Shown: positions 42,729 through 54,305, numbered from the stretch's first letter. The stretch: DNA of 64,000 bases from Narthecium ossifragum (GCA_963920575.1 OY986972.1:19876083-19940082); one strand, 5' to 3'. The notes: generated by a model not told the origin, from the sequence alone. Program-made: numbers and translations.

Positions 42729-43500
42729 AGACAATGTTTACTATGGTTGTGGTTATGTATTAGATAGTTTTATGGTTATGGACACCGTACCTATTGATGT
42801 AATCGACAATGCTACCATATATGTTGTTGGTAATTCTAGTATTGTTGTAGATGATATCCTATGACATGCTAGATTAGGACATATTGGACATGATCGACTT
42901 AATAGGTTGGCTCGAGAAGGCCTATTTGGCTCTAGCTAAAGTCGATTTACCAACTTGTGAGCATTGTCTTGCAGGAAAATCAACAAGGTTATCGTTTGGC
43001 AAAACCAAAAGAGCCACAACACCATTGCAATTAATCCATTCTGACATATGTGGCCCAATGAATGTGAGGGCTAGGCATGGAGCCTTCTTCTATTTCATCA
43101 CATTTATAGACGATTTCATAAGATTTGGACATGTTTATTTGATCTCTCATAAGTCTGAAGCATTAGATTGCTTCATTCGTTATACTAAGTTGGTTGAGAA
43201 TCAGTTAATCACAAATATCAAGTCTCTAAGGACTGATCGAGGTCGTGAATATCTATCTGATCAATTTAAATATTTTTGTGATGAAAAGGGTATAGCTAGA
43301 CAGCTAACTATTCATTATACTCCACGACAAAATGGAGTTGCAGAAAGAAGGAATAGAACCCTATTAGACATGGTTAGGTCAATGATGGCACAAGCTAGTT
43401 TGCCTATTTCCTTTTGTGGGATGCATTATTAACTGCTGCTTATATACTTAATCCTGTGCCCTCTAAAACTGTATCCTCCACCCCATATGGAATGGAGAAA
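42729..43500 (+). pseudogene. Copia gag-pre-integrase and integrase core
   Basis: Resumes after the TSD: DNVYYG, then HARLGHIGHDRL (pre-integrase zinc-binding region), preceded by TGA at 42861-42863 where Trp is expected. A one-base frameshift near 42925 leads into DLPTCEHCLAGK, then catalytic HSDICGP (D), SLRTDRGREYLS (D) and YTPRQNGVAERRNRT (E). The frame 42884-43432 ends at a stop near 43430, with another frameshift before the C-terminal part. This is the DNA-joining enzyme of the element, now defective. Confidence 0.9.
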
Positions 43501-44411
43501 AACCTAATTTAGTTAATTTGCATCCTTGGGGTTGTGCAACTTATGTACACATAATTTCTCACCAATATGGAAAACTTGGTCCTAGGGGGAAGAAGTGTAT
43601 CTTTATAAGATACTCAGATCATTCCAAAGGATTTGTGTTTCTGGGTGAAGAAAATGATGGGAGAGTTACAGAAATTGAGTCACGAGATATTATTTTCATA
43701 GAAGAGGAATTCCCTAAACGAGGAGAGATTATTGAGGATTTTCATCTTTATGAAGTAGATGATCTAACTGATACAACACCCAACCGAATAGTTGAGGAAG
43801 ATATTCCTGAACAAGTAGCGGTTAGTGGGAGCAATGCTATCACTCCTATGGAGCATGATCATGATCAATCTCAACCTCGTAGGAGTATCCGTGAAAAGAC
43901 TCCTCGTCGTAAATTTGAGATTGAGGGGGAAGCTTTTATGGTTGCTCCACAGGATGAAGAGGAACCTAAGACTGTTCAAGCAGTTCTTTCTAGTCCTAAA
44001 GTTGGGGAATGGATTAAAGCTATGGAGGAGGAAATGGAGTCTATGAAAACCAATCAAGTTTGGGAATTAGTGGACTTACCGCCAGGACGTATATCAATTG
44101 GGAACAAGTGGGTTCTTAAGATTAAACGAAAGGCGGATGAGACTATTGATAAATATAAGGCTCGACTAGCGGCCAAAGGCTATACCCAAAAAGAGGGAAT
44201 TGATTATGAAAAAACCTTCTCACCAGTAGTAAGGTTTGCTTCAATTCACCTCATCTTAGCCATTGTCACTCAAATGGACTTAGACATTTACCAAATGGAT
44301 GTGAAAACTGCATTTCTCAATGGAGAACTAGATGAAGAGATATATATGGATCAACCTGTAGGTTTTGAATCTAAAGGTAATGAGCGCAAAGTTTATCAAC
44401 TTCAGAATATG
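43501..44411 (+). pseudogene. Copia integrase tail and N-terminal part of reverse transcriptase
   Basis: The frame 43518-44411 covers the integrase C-terminal domain (HPWGCATYVHI, GPRGKKCIFIRYSDHSKGF), an acidic linker, then RT: WIKAMEEEMESMKTNQVWELV, KYKARLAAKGYTQKEGIDYEKTFSPV and IYQMDVKTAFLNGELDEEIYMDQP (first catalytic Asp). It stops at VYQL near 44401. The YVDD box and the rest of RT are deleted, and RNase H follows in another frame. Confidence 0.9.
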
Positions 44412-44791
44412 CATTCTTGTTGAATGGTTGTGCAATATCATGGAGTAGCAAGCAACAATCCTGTATTGCCTTGTCTACCATGGAGGCAGAATACATAACA
44501 TGTTCCTCTGCTATACAAGAAGCGGTTTGGTTAAGAAGGTTCCTACAACATTTGGAAATTGTCAAATCAGCATCAGAATCAGTGACAATTTTCTCTGACA
44601 GCATGACTACGTTGGCTTATGCTAAGGATCCTAAATATCATGGAAAAACCAAACATATTCAAATTAAATATCATTATGTTAGAGACATGATTACACAAAA
44701 GGAGGTGATCCTGAAACACATTTCTACAAAAAATATGGTTGCTGATCCTTTCAGCAAGCCAATAGCAAGAGATTCATTTGTTGGCATGTAA
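44412..44791 (+). pseudogene. Copia RNase H domain
   Basis: Frame 44417-44791: GCAISWSSKQQSCIALSTME (catalytic Glu), AEYITCSSAIQEAVWLRRFL, VTIFSDSMTTLAYAKDPKYH (Asp) and KTKHIQIKYHYVRDM, ending DPFSKPIARDSFVGM and TAA. Joined to the RT part by a deletion, so it lacks a start of its own. Confidence 0.9.
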
Positions 44792-45997
44792 AATCTCTAG
44801 GCTTGTCTAGAATGTGAATGCTATCTGATCTGGTCCAATGGTTCACTTGTATTACCTTACAGTTAATTTGAATGAAATTTATTTTTTGCCTTCTGTTGGT
44901 AAAATTCATTCAAATTATTTTGATGTTTTACTGTAAGTCTGTAAGTGACAGCTAGTACAGTTTAATGTTGTATGTCAATAGACAATGATTGGTTCACTCA
45001 CACGAACAATCACCTCTGGCGCTTAGAGAGTGAGTAGAGATGAGACAGTTTGAACTAATTGCTTTGAAAGCGACTTTAGGCGCAGTGGGAGCAAGTTTAG
45101 TTTAAATTTAAGTCGTCTTGGTTAAAACTAAGATGAGATTCTAAGAGAATCAACATAGATAATATCCTACTATCTATGAGTCGATCAATTGAAGCCAAGT
45201 GTGAAATTTTAATCTGGCGTTGTAGACAGTAAGCAGATAGAAATTTCAAGTTTGGCACCCGAGTTGGTCTGGTGACAAGACTAAGACTTGTATGGTGTTT
45301 ATACTTAAGAAGAGCAATGTCATACATTCTTTATCTTAGTAAAGAAAAGAGAAGCTCCACCATAACATGCATTTTATACCGCATGTGCTTGCCGACCTAT
45401 CAGGAAGTATGGTATGGTTCCCTGCTTTTGTACTGTGTGAGTCATGGAGATCTTAATTTAGATTTCAAATGCTACCCTTTGTAACTTTTGACGATATCAT
45501 AAAGTGAAAGGATTAATGTTTGCTATTTTAGAGTGTTACCTATGATCATGAGTCGATTCGATCTAAAGGAGCACTACTGGGAAAGCGAATTAATTTTGAT
45601 CCTAATGATATGAGGGCAAAAGAAAGAGCAAATTTAGTTTTACACCTGGTACTTATATTCTCCGACCGGACAGTGATGTCACTTGAAAAAGTAAGACATG
45701 ATTGTGAATATTTGTAATAAGAGAGTAACGAGTATTGGATTGATGAGGGATCGAGTCGTACTTGGTTATGTGTAGCTAAAAATGTTTGGGGTACTAAAGT
45801 AAACATTTTCAATTGATTTTTTCCTTTATGTTCTATGGTTGGTGTCTCATTTATGACCTTAATCGGTTTCTATATTGGAGCTCCCATTATTTGTGTGCTT
45901 TCAGGTCGTATGGCCAATTTTTCCCTGTATGAATGGATTCTTAAAAAAAATTCAAGTTCTGTCTACACTACTGAATAGATCTAGCTCATCATCGGCG
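44792..45997 (+). other. Copia 3' untranslated region
   Basis: Non-coding sequence between the pol stop and the polypurine tract. No gene; short frames only. The length (1.2 kb) is long for a copia element. Confidence 0.6.
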
Positions 45998-46006
45998 AGT
46001 GGGAGA
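45998..46006 (+). other. Polypurine tract
   Basis: AGTGGGAGA immediately before the 3' LTR, the usual plus-strand priming site. Confidence 0.85.
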
Positions 46007-46392
46007 TGTTGGTTTATAAATAGGTTAGGGTCGCCAATGATGGCAAGACTCAGACCTAATGCCAAATGATTTAACCCGCTTAATTAGATTGAACGGTTTA
46101 GATAACTGTTATCTAAACCGCTTGGGAACCGCTAAGCATCTCCTGGATTAATCGGTTCAGAGAGAACTCTCGCCATCAAGTGATAGAGAGAGAACTCTGT
46201 AACAAGAGAGAGGAAGAACCAGTGGAGAAGAAGAAGAATTAAAGATAAGGAACTGGGGCTGTGGATTGAAGATTGTTGTTATTGTAACAAGATCACCTAG
46301 ATCACGTGAAACAAATCAGATAAGAAGATCGTAGGGTAACGAGTAAGTTCTCGTCAATGTTCTGTATTCATACAGAGAAATCAAATTCTACA
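46007..46392 (+). repeat. 3' LTR of the plus-strand copia element
   Basis: Same length and ends as the 5' LTR with about 20 differences. The GTTTAGATAAC/GTTATCTAAAC hairpin is intact. Confidence 0.95.
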
Positions 46393-46898
46393 TAAAACAG
46401 GTGGAAAACATAATTGTTGCCTCTTATTAGCGCGATGCGGAAGGAAGAAATTGAATGAAAAGTGTACCTAAAGAGTAGTTGAAAAACAAAAATATTGCTT
46501 ATTGAATAACCGATTAGTATTTTGTCAATTTTGTACGTAAAAGTGCTTAAATAGGGAGCACACCTTAGTTGGAAGCAAAGTGGATTCATTGTCTTGTTAA
46601 TTCCAGTTGTTATCGTAATACTCTATGCTATATGATATGCTCGAATATTAGGTTGACATCGGATCTAACAGCTACAGTTCCCAATAAGTGGAAATTAATC
46701 ATCTTCTAATGCCAATTGGCACAACACTGATTCCTAAACCGTCAATTTTTCTAAAATCTTAATCTAATAAGGTCGGGAGACAATGGATGGTTGTTTTTGA
46801 AGAAGTATGAGTTGACAGTTTAGACCCCCACCAACTTATCTCCCACCAACTTATCTCCCACCAACTCTTCGTTTTTCACAATGAAGGGTTGTTTTTGT
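46393..46898. other. Non-coding flank right of the copia element
   Basis: No gene. CCACCAACTTATCTC is repeated two to three times at 46828-46865 and is inverted in GAGTTGGTGGGAGATGAGTTGG at 46982, so the right part can fold back. Confidence 0.5.
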
Positions 46899-47096
46899 AA
46901 AGACAGTAGGGGAGAGGGGGTTTTCAAAAAAGACAGGAAGAGAAGCTTTCTAAAAGGCATGATTCGTACAGACCAAGAAGAGGAGTTGGTGGGAGATGAG
47001 TTGGCAGGATCTGAACTGTTAGATCTGATGAACGACCGGAGATTTGATATTTTAAGGGTAATTTGTGGGGATGCATCATAGGGGATATGAACCCCA
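46899..47096 (-). repeat. Right member of the inverted repeat pair around the copia element
   Basis: Reverse-complement match to 31104-31289. This copy continues past the point where the left copy is cut by the copia LTR (TTTACAAAAACAACCC on the minus strand), so it is the more complete version. Nature unknown; a small DNA transposon or TIR is possible. Confidence 0.7.
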
Positions 47097-48943
47097 TTTT
47101 TGTTTTCAAAGATACAAACCGATTTTAATAATTTTTGGTGTAAGAAGGATTGAAAGAATATTTGAAATTTTTTTCTCATCTTAAATCATTATTTATATTA
47201 AATATGTTATTTGTATTGTCTCTACTGATTTCTCTCTGTCCACACTCCATAGTATAGAAACACTCCATAGTACATTCTATAGTATAAAAACATGAAAATG
47301 GTTAGTAGCTAGGGGTGTTCAAAAAGCCCGCCCCGGTACGGGTCCGGCCCGGGCCCGTTAGGGTCATTGCTCGGTCCAGCCCGGGTGTTGGCCCAGCTGG
47401 ACAGGCTAATCCGGGTTCAGAGCCGAACCAGGGCCCATTAGCCTAAAACCCAGTTTGGTCCGGCCCCGCCTGGGTTTTAAAGAAAAGAGCTCGTAGGCGG
47501 TCGCCCTCACCGACATTGAGCTGAAGCTCTGCACGGTCACACTGCTAAGTGGACCGTTTGACACTCACAAATGGTCACACTGCTGAGTGGACCGTTTGAG
47601 ACTCACAAACGGTCACACTGAGCCGGTCACATTGCTCAATGTGACCGTTTTAGAGGTCTCAAACGGTCACACAGCTTCTTCTTTTTTAATTTATTTCTTT
47701 TTGAAGAAAAAAAATTTCTTTGATTGTTTCTTATATTTGAAAAAAATCTAAAAATAAAATATATTTTTTTTTATTTCATCTCCAACCCAACTTCTATATA
47801 AATGAGCATTTTGATCTCATTTTCACCAACTCTTTCAATCAATTTTTCATCAAACTCTTTAATTTTCAAGCTCCTTATTCTCTAACTCAATATTTTCTCT
47901 TCTCTTTCTCCCATGGTTTCTTCCTCCATCCAAGATAACAATCTTGAGGATGTGATCGAAATTGAAAAAGAAGAATGTGATCAAGATAAAGTTCTTCCTT
48001 CTCCCCCGGAAGTTGCTTCAACCGTCATCGGTGATAATCCAACACCTCCATCGAAGCGCACACGATCCGCAATTTGGGAGTTCTATGAAAGAAAGGAGAT
48101 TAAAGATGCCAATGGGACGATCATTGATATCAAAGCCACATGTTCGATATGCAAACAAGTCTTGTCTGGCCATTGGAGAAATGACACTAATCATCTAACC
48201 CGCCATATAGCAAAGCACAAGAAAGGTCAAGAAAGAGCTCAAGTTGATATTCGTCAATTTTTTCTTTCGCAGTCGGCATCAACGTAACCGGGAATTTAAG
48301 CACATTCTCCTATGATCTGGCTTTTGCTAGAAAAATGCTTGTAAGGTATGTTGTTCGTAAAAATTTTCCTTTTAGTTTTGTTGATGATGAGGAATTTCAA
48401 GATTTCACTACATCGGCTTTGCAGCCGAGTTTTCGAAAATTTTCTCGTCAAACTTGCCAAAGAGATGTTATGAAATACTACAATGAGGAGAAGGAAAAGT
48501 TAATGATATTTTTTTCTATTCTTACTTGCAAATTCTCTCTTACTTCGGATATTTGGACTTCTAGACAAAAAAAAAGTTACTTATGTATTACGGTTCATTT
48601 TATTGATGATACTTGGGTTATGCAAAAAATATTTATTTCTTTTGTTATATTTGATAGTTTACATAAAGGAGATAATATTGCTATGATGATTTTGAATGAA
48701 CTCTAATTCTATGGCATTTCAGATAAGATTTGTACTCTAAGTTTAGATAATGCAAGTAATAATAATGTTGCCGTTGATAGTCTTAGAAGTTCATTACTTC
48801 TACCTTGTTCCGGTTTTTTCTTTCATGTTAGATACATTTGCCACATATTAAATTTGATTGTTCAAAGTGCATTTGATGATGTTAAGGTTTCTATTTCTAA
48901 AGTTAGGGAGACTATTTTGTTCATCACTAGTTCGAAGCATAAG

Positions 48944-49390
48944 TGTGAGGCCCGCTGGGTCTACCGTGGGACAAGATGCCTGCGCCTGGAGGGCGGGGCT
49001 GAGTCGGGTACCCGGGTAAGCAATCCCACAACGCCTGGGTATGGTCCGGGGTTCGATATAAGTATATAGTAAGCCCTTAATAGACACAACGCGTTTTAAA
49101 GCCGTGCTGACAGTGATCCACCAGAAAACTCCAAGGTTAAGCGTGCTTGCCTTGGAGCGGTTCCGGGATGGGTGACCTACTGGGAAGGCTGGGCCTCCAA
49201 GGGGGGTGGATTGTGAGGCCCGCTGGGTCTACCGTGGGACAAGATGCCTGCGCCTGGAGGGCGGGGCTGAGTCGGATAGCCTGTGGTGAGCCAAAAGCGG
49301 ACAATATTGTGTCGGGTAGGGCCCTCGGGTGGATCCTGGTCGGACCGGGAGCCCGTGGGCCGGGGCCCAGTGGAGGGCCGGGGCGTTACA
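48944..49390 (+). mobile_element. Cassandra-like TRIM LTR carrying 5S rRNA-derived sequence
   Basis: 447 bp, TSD ATAAG (48939-48943 and 49391-49395), ends TGTGAGGCCC and GGGGCGTTACA. It contains ACGCGTTTTAAAGCCGTG and CCAAAAGCGGACAATATTG, words of plant TRIM/Cassandra LTRs, around a 5S rRNA-like segment (49108-49190). The first 64 bp (48944-49006) are repeated at 49213-49275, so it is either a solo LTR with an internal duplication or two LTR parts. Non-coding. Confidence 0.8.
49108..49190 (+). promoter_or_regulatory. 5S rRNA-derived Pol III internal promoter (part of the TRIM)
   Basis: AAGGTTAAGCGTGCTTG (49131) and GGGATGGGTGACCTACTGGG (49165) correspond to the conserved central part and box C of plant 5S rRNA. 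The rest is diverged and the 5' and 3' parts of a 5S gene are absent, so this is not a 5S gene. In Cassandra elements such sequences act as Pol III promoters. Confidence 0.75.
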
Positions 49391-50679
49391 ATAAGATTAA
49401 GACATTTAACCTTCTTTGTAAAGACAATAATGTTAATCCTAGGAAATCACCATCGGATGTAGGACATAGGTGGAATTCAACCTATTTTATGTTAAATACC
49501 GCATTAGAATATAGAGGTATAATAGATGAGTACATTAAACAATTTGCTCATGTTTCTAATTCTACATCTTCTTCATCATTTACTTTGAAATTTATTGATG
49601 ATCATGAGTGGGATGTTCTTTCTCATTTAAAAGAAATGCTTAAAATCTTTTATGATGCTACTATCCTTTTATCCGGTTGCTATTATCCTACTATTTTTCA
49701 AATATCAATGCAAGTTCTTTATATTCATGATATTTTTTATAAATATAGTAATGATATATATTTTGGGCATATGATAGCAAAAATGGAAGCAAAGTTTAAT
49801 AAGTATTTTCATCGCCTTCCTTATATTTATGGTTTTGGAATTCTACTTGATCCATGCTTGAAGGATGTTGGTCTTGGTAATCTTTTTGACTCTATGTATG
49901 GTGAGTTTAATGAGGAAATGAGAGCACATTTGGGTAAAATTAAGATTAAGTTTAATCAATTGTTTGTAGAATATAACTCAAGATTTTGCTCTAAAGTGCA
50001 TGCTCCTAGTTCCTCTCAATCTAGCCCAAGTAAAGGTAAGGGTGTCGTATCTTTAAGACATATTATGGTAAGTGCATTAGTAGGGAAAGGAAAATGAAGT
50101 TCAAGCTTATCACAATCCGAGCTTGAACGATATTATAAATCACCTCTTGAATCATGTTTGGATATGAGAACCGGTATATTTTATCATGGTGGAAAGTACA
50201 AGGATCAACATATTTTCTTATACTTTCCACCATGGCACGTGATTTACTAACTATTCAAGTGTCTACTGTTGCTTCGAAAAGTGCATTTAGCACGGGAGGA
50301 CGCTTGATCGACGACTACCGGACCAAATTAGACCCAAAAACGGTACAAGCCTTAATGTGTTTACAAGATTGGTGGGGTGCTGAAAAAAGAAGTCAAGGAT
50401 TGCAAATTGATGAAGATGAAGATAAAGATGAGCTTGAAGTTTTAGATTAGATGTTTAATTTTATATTTGTAATATATAGGAAAGTGATGCATATGATAGA
50501 TAAATGGGTAGGTACCAACCTAGTTGGGATGTACTCATACTAAAGTGATGTAATTGCTTTCCTAGTATTATGTCAGTTTTTAAGTAACCAAGTGGGGTTA
50601 AGAGTGTAAGTGGATATTTGCTTAATATTTTGTCAACTAGCTAAAGGCCCAACCATTAGATCAAGTCCCAACCTTTAGA

Positions 50680-51420
50680 TCTAAGTCCCTTTCATCACTA
50701 CCGTCCAACATCTACACCCCAATCCCCACGCGATCTCTTCCTCCCTCATCACTCTCGTGTTGCGACTCCACCCGATCAACCGACTACCAACCCTCGCTGG
50801 AGCTCCGTCGCCGTCACCGTCGCCGCCATCGCTGCACTGCCCTTGATCGGCGCTCCATCTCTCCTCCAACCTCCACCGGCTTCCACACCGCCCGATCCCT
50901 GCCCCAACCTTTTTGCCGCGCCCAGCTTCACCGACCTCACCGTCGTCCACGATGCTCGCAACACCTCCGTCCATGATCCCGGTCTCGAGTCTCTCCCTCC
51001 CGCTCCTCCTAGTCGCCAGTCGCCCCAATCCAGCCACCTTGACGCCGGTCGCCCCGATCCACCTCCGTCCATGATCCCGGTCCATGATCCCTGGGAAGAT
51101 GGCCGCAAGCGACAGCCTCTCCACTTCCCGTCTCCCCAATCCCGGCTTCACAAGCGGTTGGATCCCCTTACTCGTGTGCCCACGCCAGTGAGCTCTGCCT
51201 CTAATGGCGTTCACCATCCTTTCCGCCACCGCCTCCGGCGACGTCGAGCGACCTCTCCTCCCTCTCGATCGACCACTCCACCCATCTCCTCTACTCCTAC
51301 TTGCCCATCCTCCACGCCTCCGCCGCCCGTCTTCTGCTCCCACGCCTTCGGTCGCCCCGATCGGAGTCGGAGCGGAGTCGTCGCCGACTCTGATGGGGGA
51401 GAGAGGTGGGCCTCGATCCT
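50680..51420. other. GC-rich 3' block inside the hAT element
   Basis: Abruptly GC-rich region after the transposase, with overlapping open frames on both strands (50681-51343 minus, 50843-51424 plus), rich in Arg, Gly, Pro and Ser. No domain recognised. A captured sequence is possible. It resembles the other GC-rich blocks in composition only. Confidence 0.4.
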
Positions 51421-51632
51421 TTAAAAAAAAAAAAATAGAACCGGACTAGGCCGGACCGAGCCTAACCCGGCCCGGTCCAGTCTAGCCCGGTCTCCAAGCG
51501 GGTCAAGGCCATAACTGGACCGGATGGAAGGCCTATTGGGCCCGGTACTGATCCGGTCCAGTCCGGATGCTTACAAGGGCCGGACCGGGTATTGCCTCCA
51601 ACCCGGCCGGCCCCGGCGGATTGACACCCCTA

Positions 51633-53460
51633 TTGGTAGCCAACCTGAGTTGGCGAATATGATGCGGCTCATCTGGATTCCTGACATCTGGCAAATAAGA
51701 TTTGAATAGGACGGGGTTAGAAGTCGTTCGCTGGTGGAGCATGGGGGTGTACGTATCGTGATGGGAGGCATTTAAATTGCTATAGGTTATTGGGCTTAAA
51801 CCCAAACCCAATGGAAGTCCCACTTGCCATGCCCTAATGAAGCCCTCGGGCAAAGCACTGCGCAGCTTCGTGGAAGGCTCCTCTCCGTCCTTATCCTGAA
51901 TTCTTTAAATGCTAGTGGCATGGAATCTTTCGCCCTTCTAGATCTTTTATAATCGACCGCCGTAGACCGGCACAGATATTAAAGCCTCTAATCCCCCCTC
52001 ACCTTCTCGCCATTGCCCATCGCACTGTGAAGAGAAAGAAAAGGAGGAGGCTTCGGCAGCGGCGAGTTATGGGCAAAGATAGTTGCCGGAGCTGATGATC
52101 GGAGGATGGTTTGCATATGAGGCCGGTGATCCTCTTGTGGTGGTGGCGGCAGAGGTGGAGAGCGAGAACCAGGCAAGTGATTTCTTGTTGTGTTTGGTTC
52201 TTAGATCTATGGATGAATTTTTGAGTGGTGGTGTTGCTGTGAGAAAGAATGGGGAGATCCATAGGATGTTTGATTCGAACTCAGATGTGCGTGTTCCCAA
52301 TTATTGGTATGGGTGGGATAGGAAAAGTTGCTCTGGCTCGAAATCTTTCCACCATTAACTGTCTGCTCATCGAGGAGATCTTGAACTCTAAAGAAAAACT
52401 GCATGTCTGACAAAAGGATAGAATCTAAGCTATCATCGAACATAGAAGATAGCGGACATGATGTGCACAACGGATCCCATTTTGCAAAGGGCTTAGCTAA
52501 AGATGCATACTGACGACTCGAAACCTTGAAGCAATTGAAGACAATACAAGAAGCTTGGGGAGAGGGTCGCTGACTGCAAAGGTGTTGGGAAGAAAAGAGA
52601 GTTTGATTTCTGGATGAGAAACACTGGAAAAACATTTTGACGATGAAGCATGGGAACTACGGCAGGACCAAAACACAACATGCTTATGTCTATTGAAGCA
52701 GTGCTTTGCTTATTGTCCAGGCAAGAAAAACAAGTGACTCAAGGTAGAAGCAGAAGCTATTTGCTGCATGAGTCCAGAGGTGCTCCCACAGGCATGGGTG
52801 GAATAGGAAAGATTAGGTTTGCTTATAGTCACAGAAAAATAAGGCAGTTGGCTCAGATAATTCTGATGTGAAACAGCTGAACAAGGAGATTATAGAAGAA
52901 CTACCACGCAAAAAAAGAAAGAAGATTGCTGACATGATGTAGTGCTTCTCTTATTGTTGTGTTTTACAGATTTTGATGTTGCAAGATTCTTGTCCAGAAT
53001 TAGTTATCAAATCATTGTCTCTCTATATGGTGACTTGATTTGTTGTTTTGTAATACATGACTTGTAAACATGCTGGCACAATATGTATCTGTTGATCATT
53101 GTTTTAAGGAGAATTGCTTCTCCCTTGGAAGGCTAGAATTATTTTTCTGCGTGGCTATCTTTCAATCTCTTCCATATATATAGTTATCAAATCATTGCTC
53201 TATAGAATTTGTTCTTGTTCTTCCATTAAAAAGGTCTTTTTGAGCAGACAGGATGAGCATCCTGAACAAACCAGTTGTAAAGCATTGCGAATTCAATGCC
53301 CTTAAGGACTATTTGCTTGTAAATGGCTGTGCGGTTTGCATATTGCCATCAACATGAACTGAATTTTGTTTAGTTAGCATTTGTTTTTCGGTCACTAGAT
53401 GCTTCAGAACATATATCTTATGTCCTGATAATCAATTCTGATTGTAATGACTGCTTCATT
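51633..53460 (+). other. Possible remnant of a host gene, unidentified
   Basis: 51900-52100 resembles a promoter and leader: a TTTATAAT box near 51948 and a purine-rich leader before ATGGGCAAAGATAG (52069). A frame at 52095-52190 reads MIGGWFAYEAGDPLVVVAAE before a possible GC-AG donor CAG/GCAAGT. Further on are MSDKRIESKLSSNIEDSGHD (52402) and a Lys-rich end KQLNKEIIEELPRKKRKK stopping at TAG near 52939. The pieces are in different frames with stops between them. It may be a decayed gene or processed copy; no family is recognised. Confidence 0.25.
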
Positions 53461-54041
53461 TTTTTTTTTTTTTGGAGTTTCATGCATGCACCAATCAACG
53501 TAGTCATGGGTAGAATTCAGTCTAGTTAAGAAAAAGTTCTAAAATGTTAAACTAAATTAGCATAACATTTTCAGTTTCATCCACCAATCCACCTAGTCCT
53601 GGGTAGATTCAACCAAGTTCAAGAAAAATAAAACTCAGAGTCAACCTAGTCCTGGTTAGAATTCATCAACCTAGCTATTTAAGGAAAAAATCTAAAGTGT
53701 TCGACTAAATTAGCACGACATGAATTAAATACTAGTAGAGATTAATGGGGATGGATTATCACAACTTTCTACTCATGATATTCCAAACAACACAGATAAG
53801 ATGACCAAATCAAATGATGAGGGAGACGGTAGAGTGACTTTGAATTGGACCAGGGTAACATGAGATGAGAATATGAGATATGGATTTTGAAAAAAAAATG
53901 GACTAAAAACTGGTATGGAAATTTTATATCACACAGTAAGCATGTTTCAATAAAAACTCCGAGTCAAAATATACCTCGATACTCTCTTGTTTTCTTAGAT
54001 TATAAATAAGGTTCTTAATTTTGAAACTCGTCAATTAAGAC
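53461..54041. other. AT-rich DNA with a poly-T tract and diverged repeats
   Basis: A T-run at 53459-53474, then three diverged copies of a unit with CAACCTAGTCCTGGGTAGAA and GACTAAATTAGCA near 53490, 53585 and 53645. No gene. Confidence 0.5.
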
Positions 54042-54044
54042 TTA

Positions 54045-54302
54045 AGGGGCGTTTGTTTCAATGAAATGTCTTGGAACGGAGTGTTGGAATGGAAGTGGGT
54101 TTCAAGCGTGGAATAAAGGGCCAATGGAATGGGAGGCTTCTGGCCACATTTCTGTTAGAATCAAATGGCTGGAATAGGCAATTTCGGAGTGGGCTTGGAA
54201 TGAGTCCGGAATGGAATGGAGGTCATTTCAGTGAAACAAACACCCTAGTGACTGATTCCATTCCAGACATTCAGTCACTTTTCCATTGAAACAAACACCC
54301 CC
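54045..54302. mobile_element. Tourist-like (PIF/Harbinger) MITE, 258 bp
   Basis: TIRs GGGGCGTTTGTTTCAATG and CATTGAAACAAACACCCCC with 3-bp TSD TTA (54042-54044 and 54303-54305). Internal GGAATGGAAT words; a solitary inner TIR-like CAGTGAAACAAACACCC at 54228-54244 hints at an internal rearrangement. Non-coding. Confidence 0.85.
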
Positions 54303-54305
54303 TTA

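Larger units (their letters stand above)
31290..46392 (+). mobile_element. Ty1/copia retrotransposon with two nested insertions
   Basis: Two LTRs of identical length (386 bp; 31290-31675 and 46007-46392) enclose primer-binding site, leader, gag, protease, integrase, partial RT, RNase H and polypurine tract, in copia order. The LTRs differ at about 20 positions by my count (about 5%). The flanking 5-mers (TTTCA and TAAAA) do not match, so the ends have been rearranged or mutated. Nested: family A solo LTR (33872-36490) and an Athila/Tat-like element (36866-42723). Most of the RT core is deleted. Non-functional. Confidence 0.9.
47913..50450 (+). pseudogene. hAT transposase (BED zinc finger, RICESLEEPER-type), decayed
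   Basis: N-terminal BED finger in 47913-48287: RSAIWEFYERKEI, CSICKQVLSG (C-x2-C) and HLTRHIAKHKK (H...H). RNase-H-fold core in 48335-48930: LTSDIWTSRQ (Asp), CTLSLDNASNNN (Asp), and after the nested TRIM SDVGHRWNSTYFML and ILLDPCLKDV. The C-terminal hAT dimerisation region is at 50230-50450: STVASKSAFSTGGRLIDDYR and ALMCLQDWW. Lesions: frameshift near 48290-48330, in-frame TAA at 48704-48706, TGA at 50095-50097, a frameshift near 50190, and the TRIM at 48944-49390, which keeps the frame of the two halves. It once encoded a nuclear cut-and-paste transposase. Confidence 0.9.
47310..51632 (+). mobile_element. hAT transposon, 4.3 kb
   Basis: TIRs TAGGGGTGTTCAA and TTGACACCCCTA, flanked by an 8-bp TSD with one mismatch (TTAGTAGC 47302-47309, TTGGTAGC 51633-51640). 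Both ends have GGCCCGG-rich subterminal repeats (47330-47480 and 51440-51620). It contains a BED-finger hAT transposase pseudogene (47913-50450), a nested Cassandra-like TRIM and a GC-rich 3' block (50680-51420). Confidence 0.9.

Noticed and set aside
49108..49190. 5S rRNA gene
   Set aside because: Only the internal-promoter part matches; the ends are missing and the segment lies within a bounded TRIM element.
50681..51424. Arg/Gly-rich minus-strand (220 aa) and Pro/Ser-rich plus-strand (193 aa) frames in the hAT element
   Set aside because: Overlapping opposite frames in GC-rich DNA where stops are rare; no family recognised.
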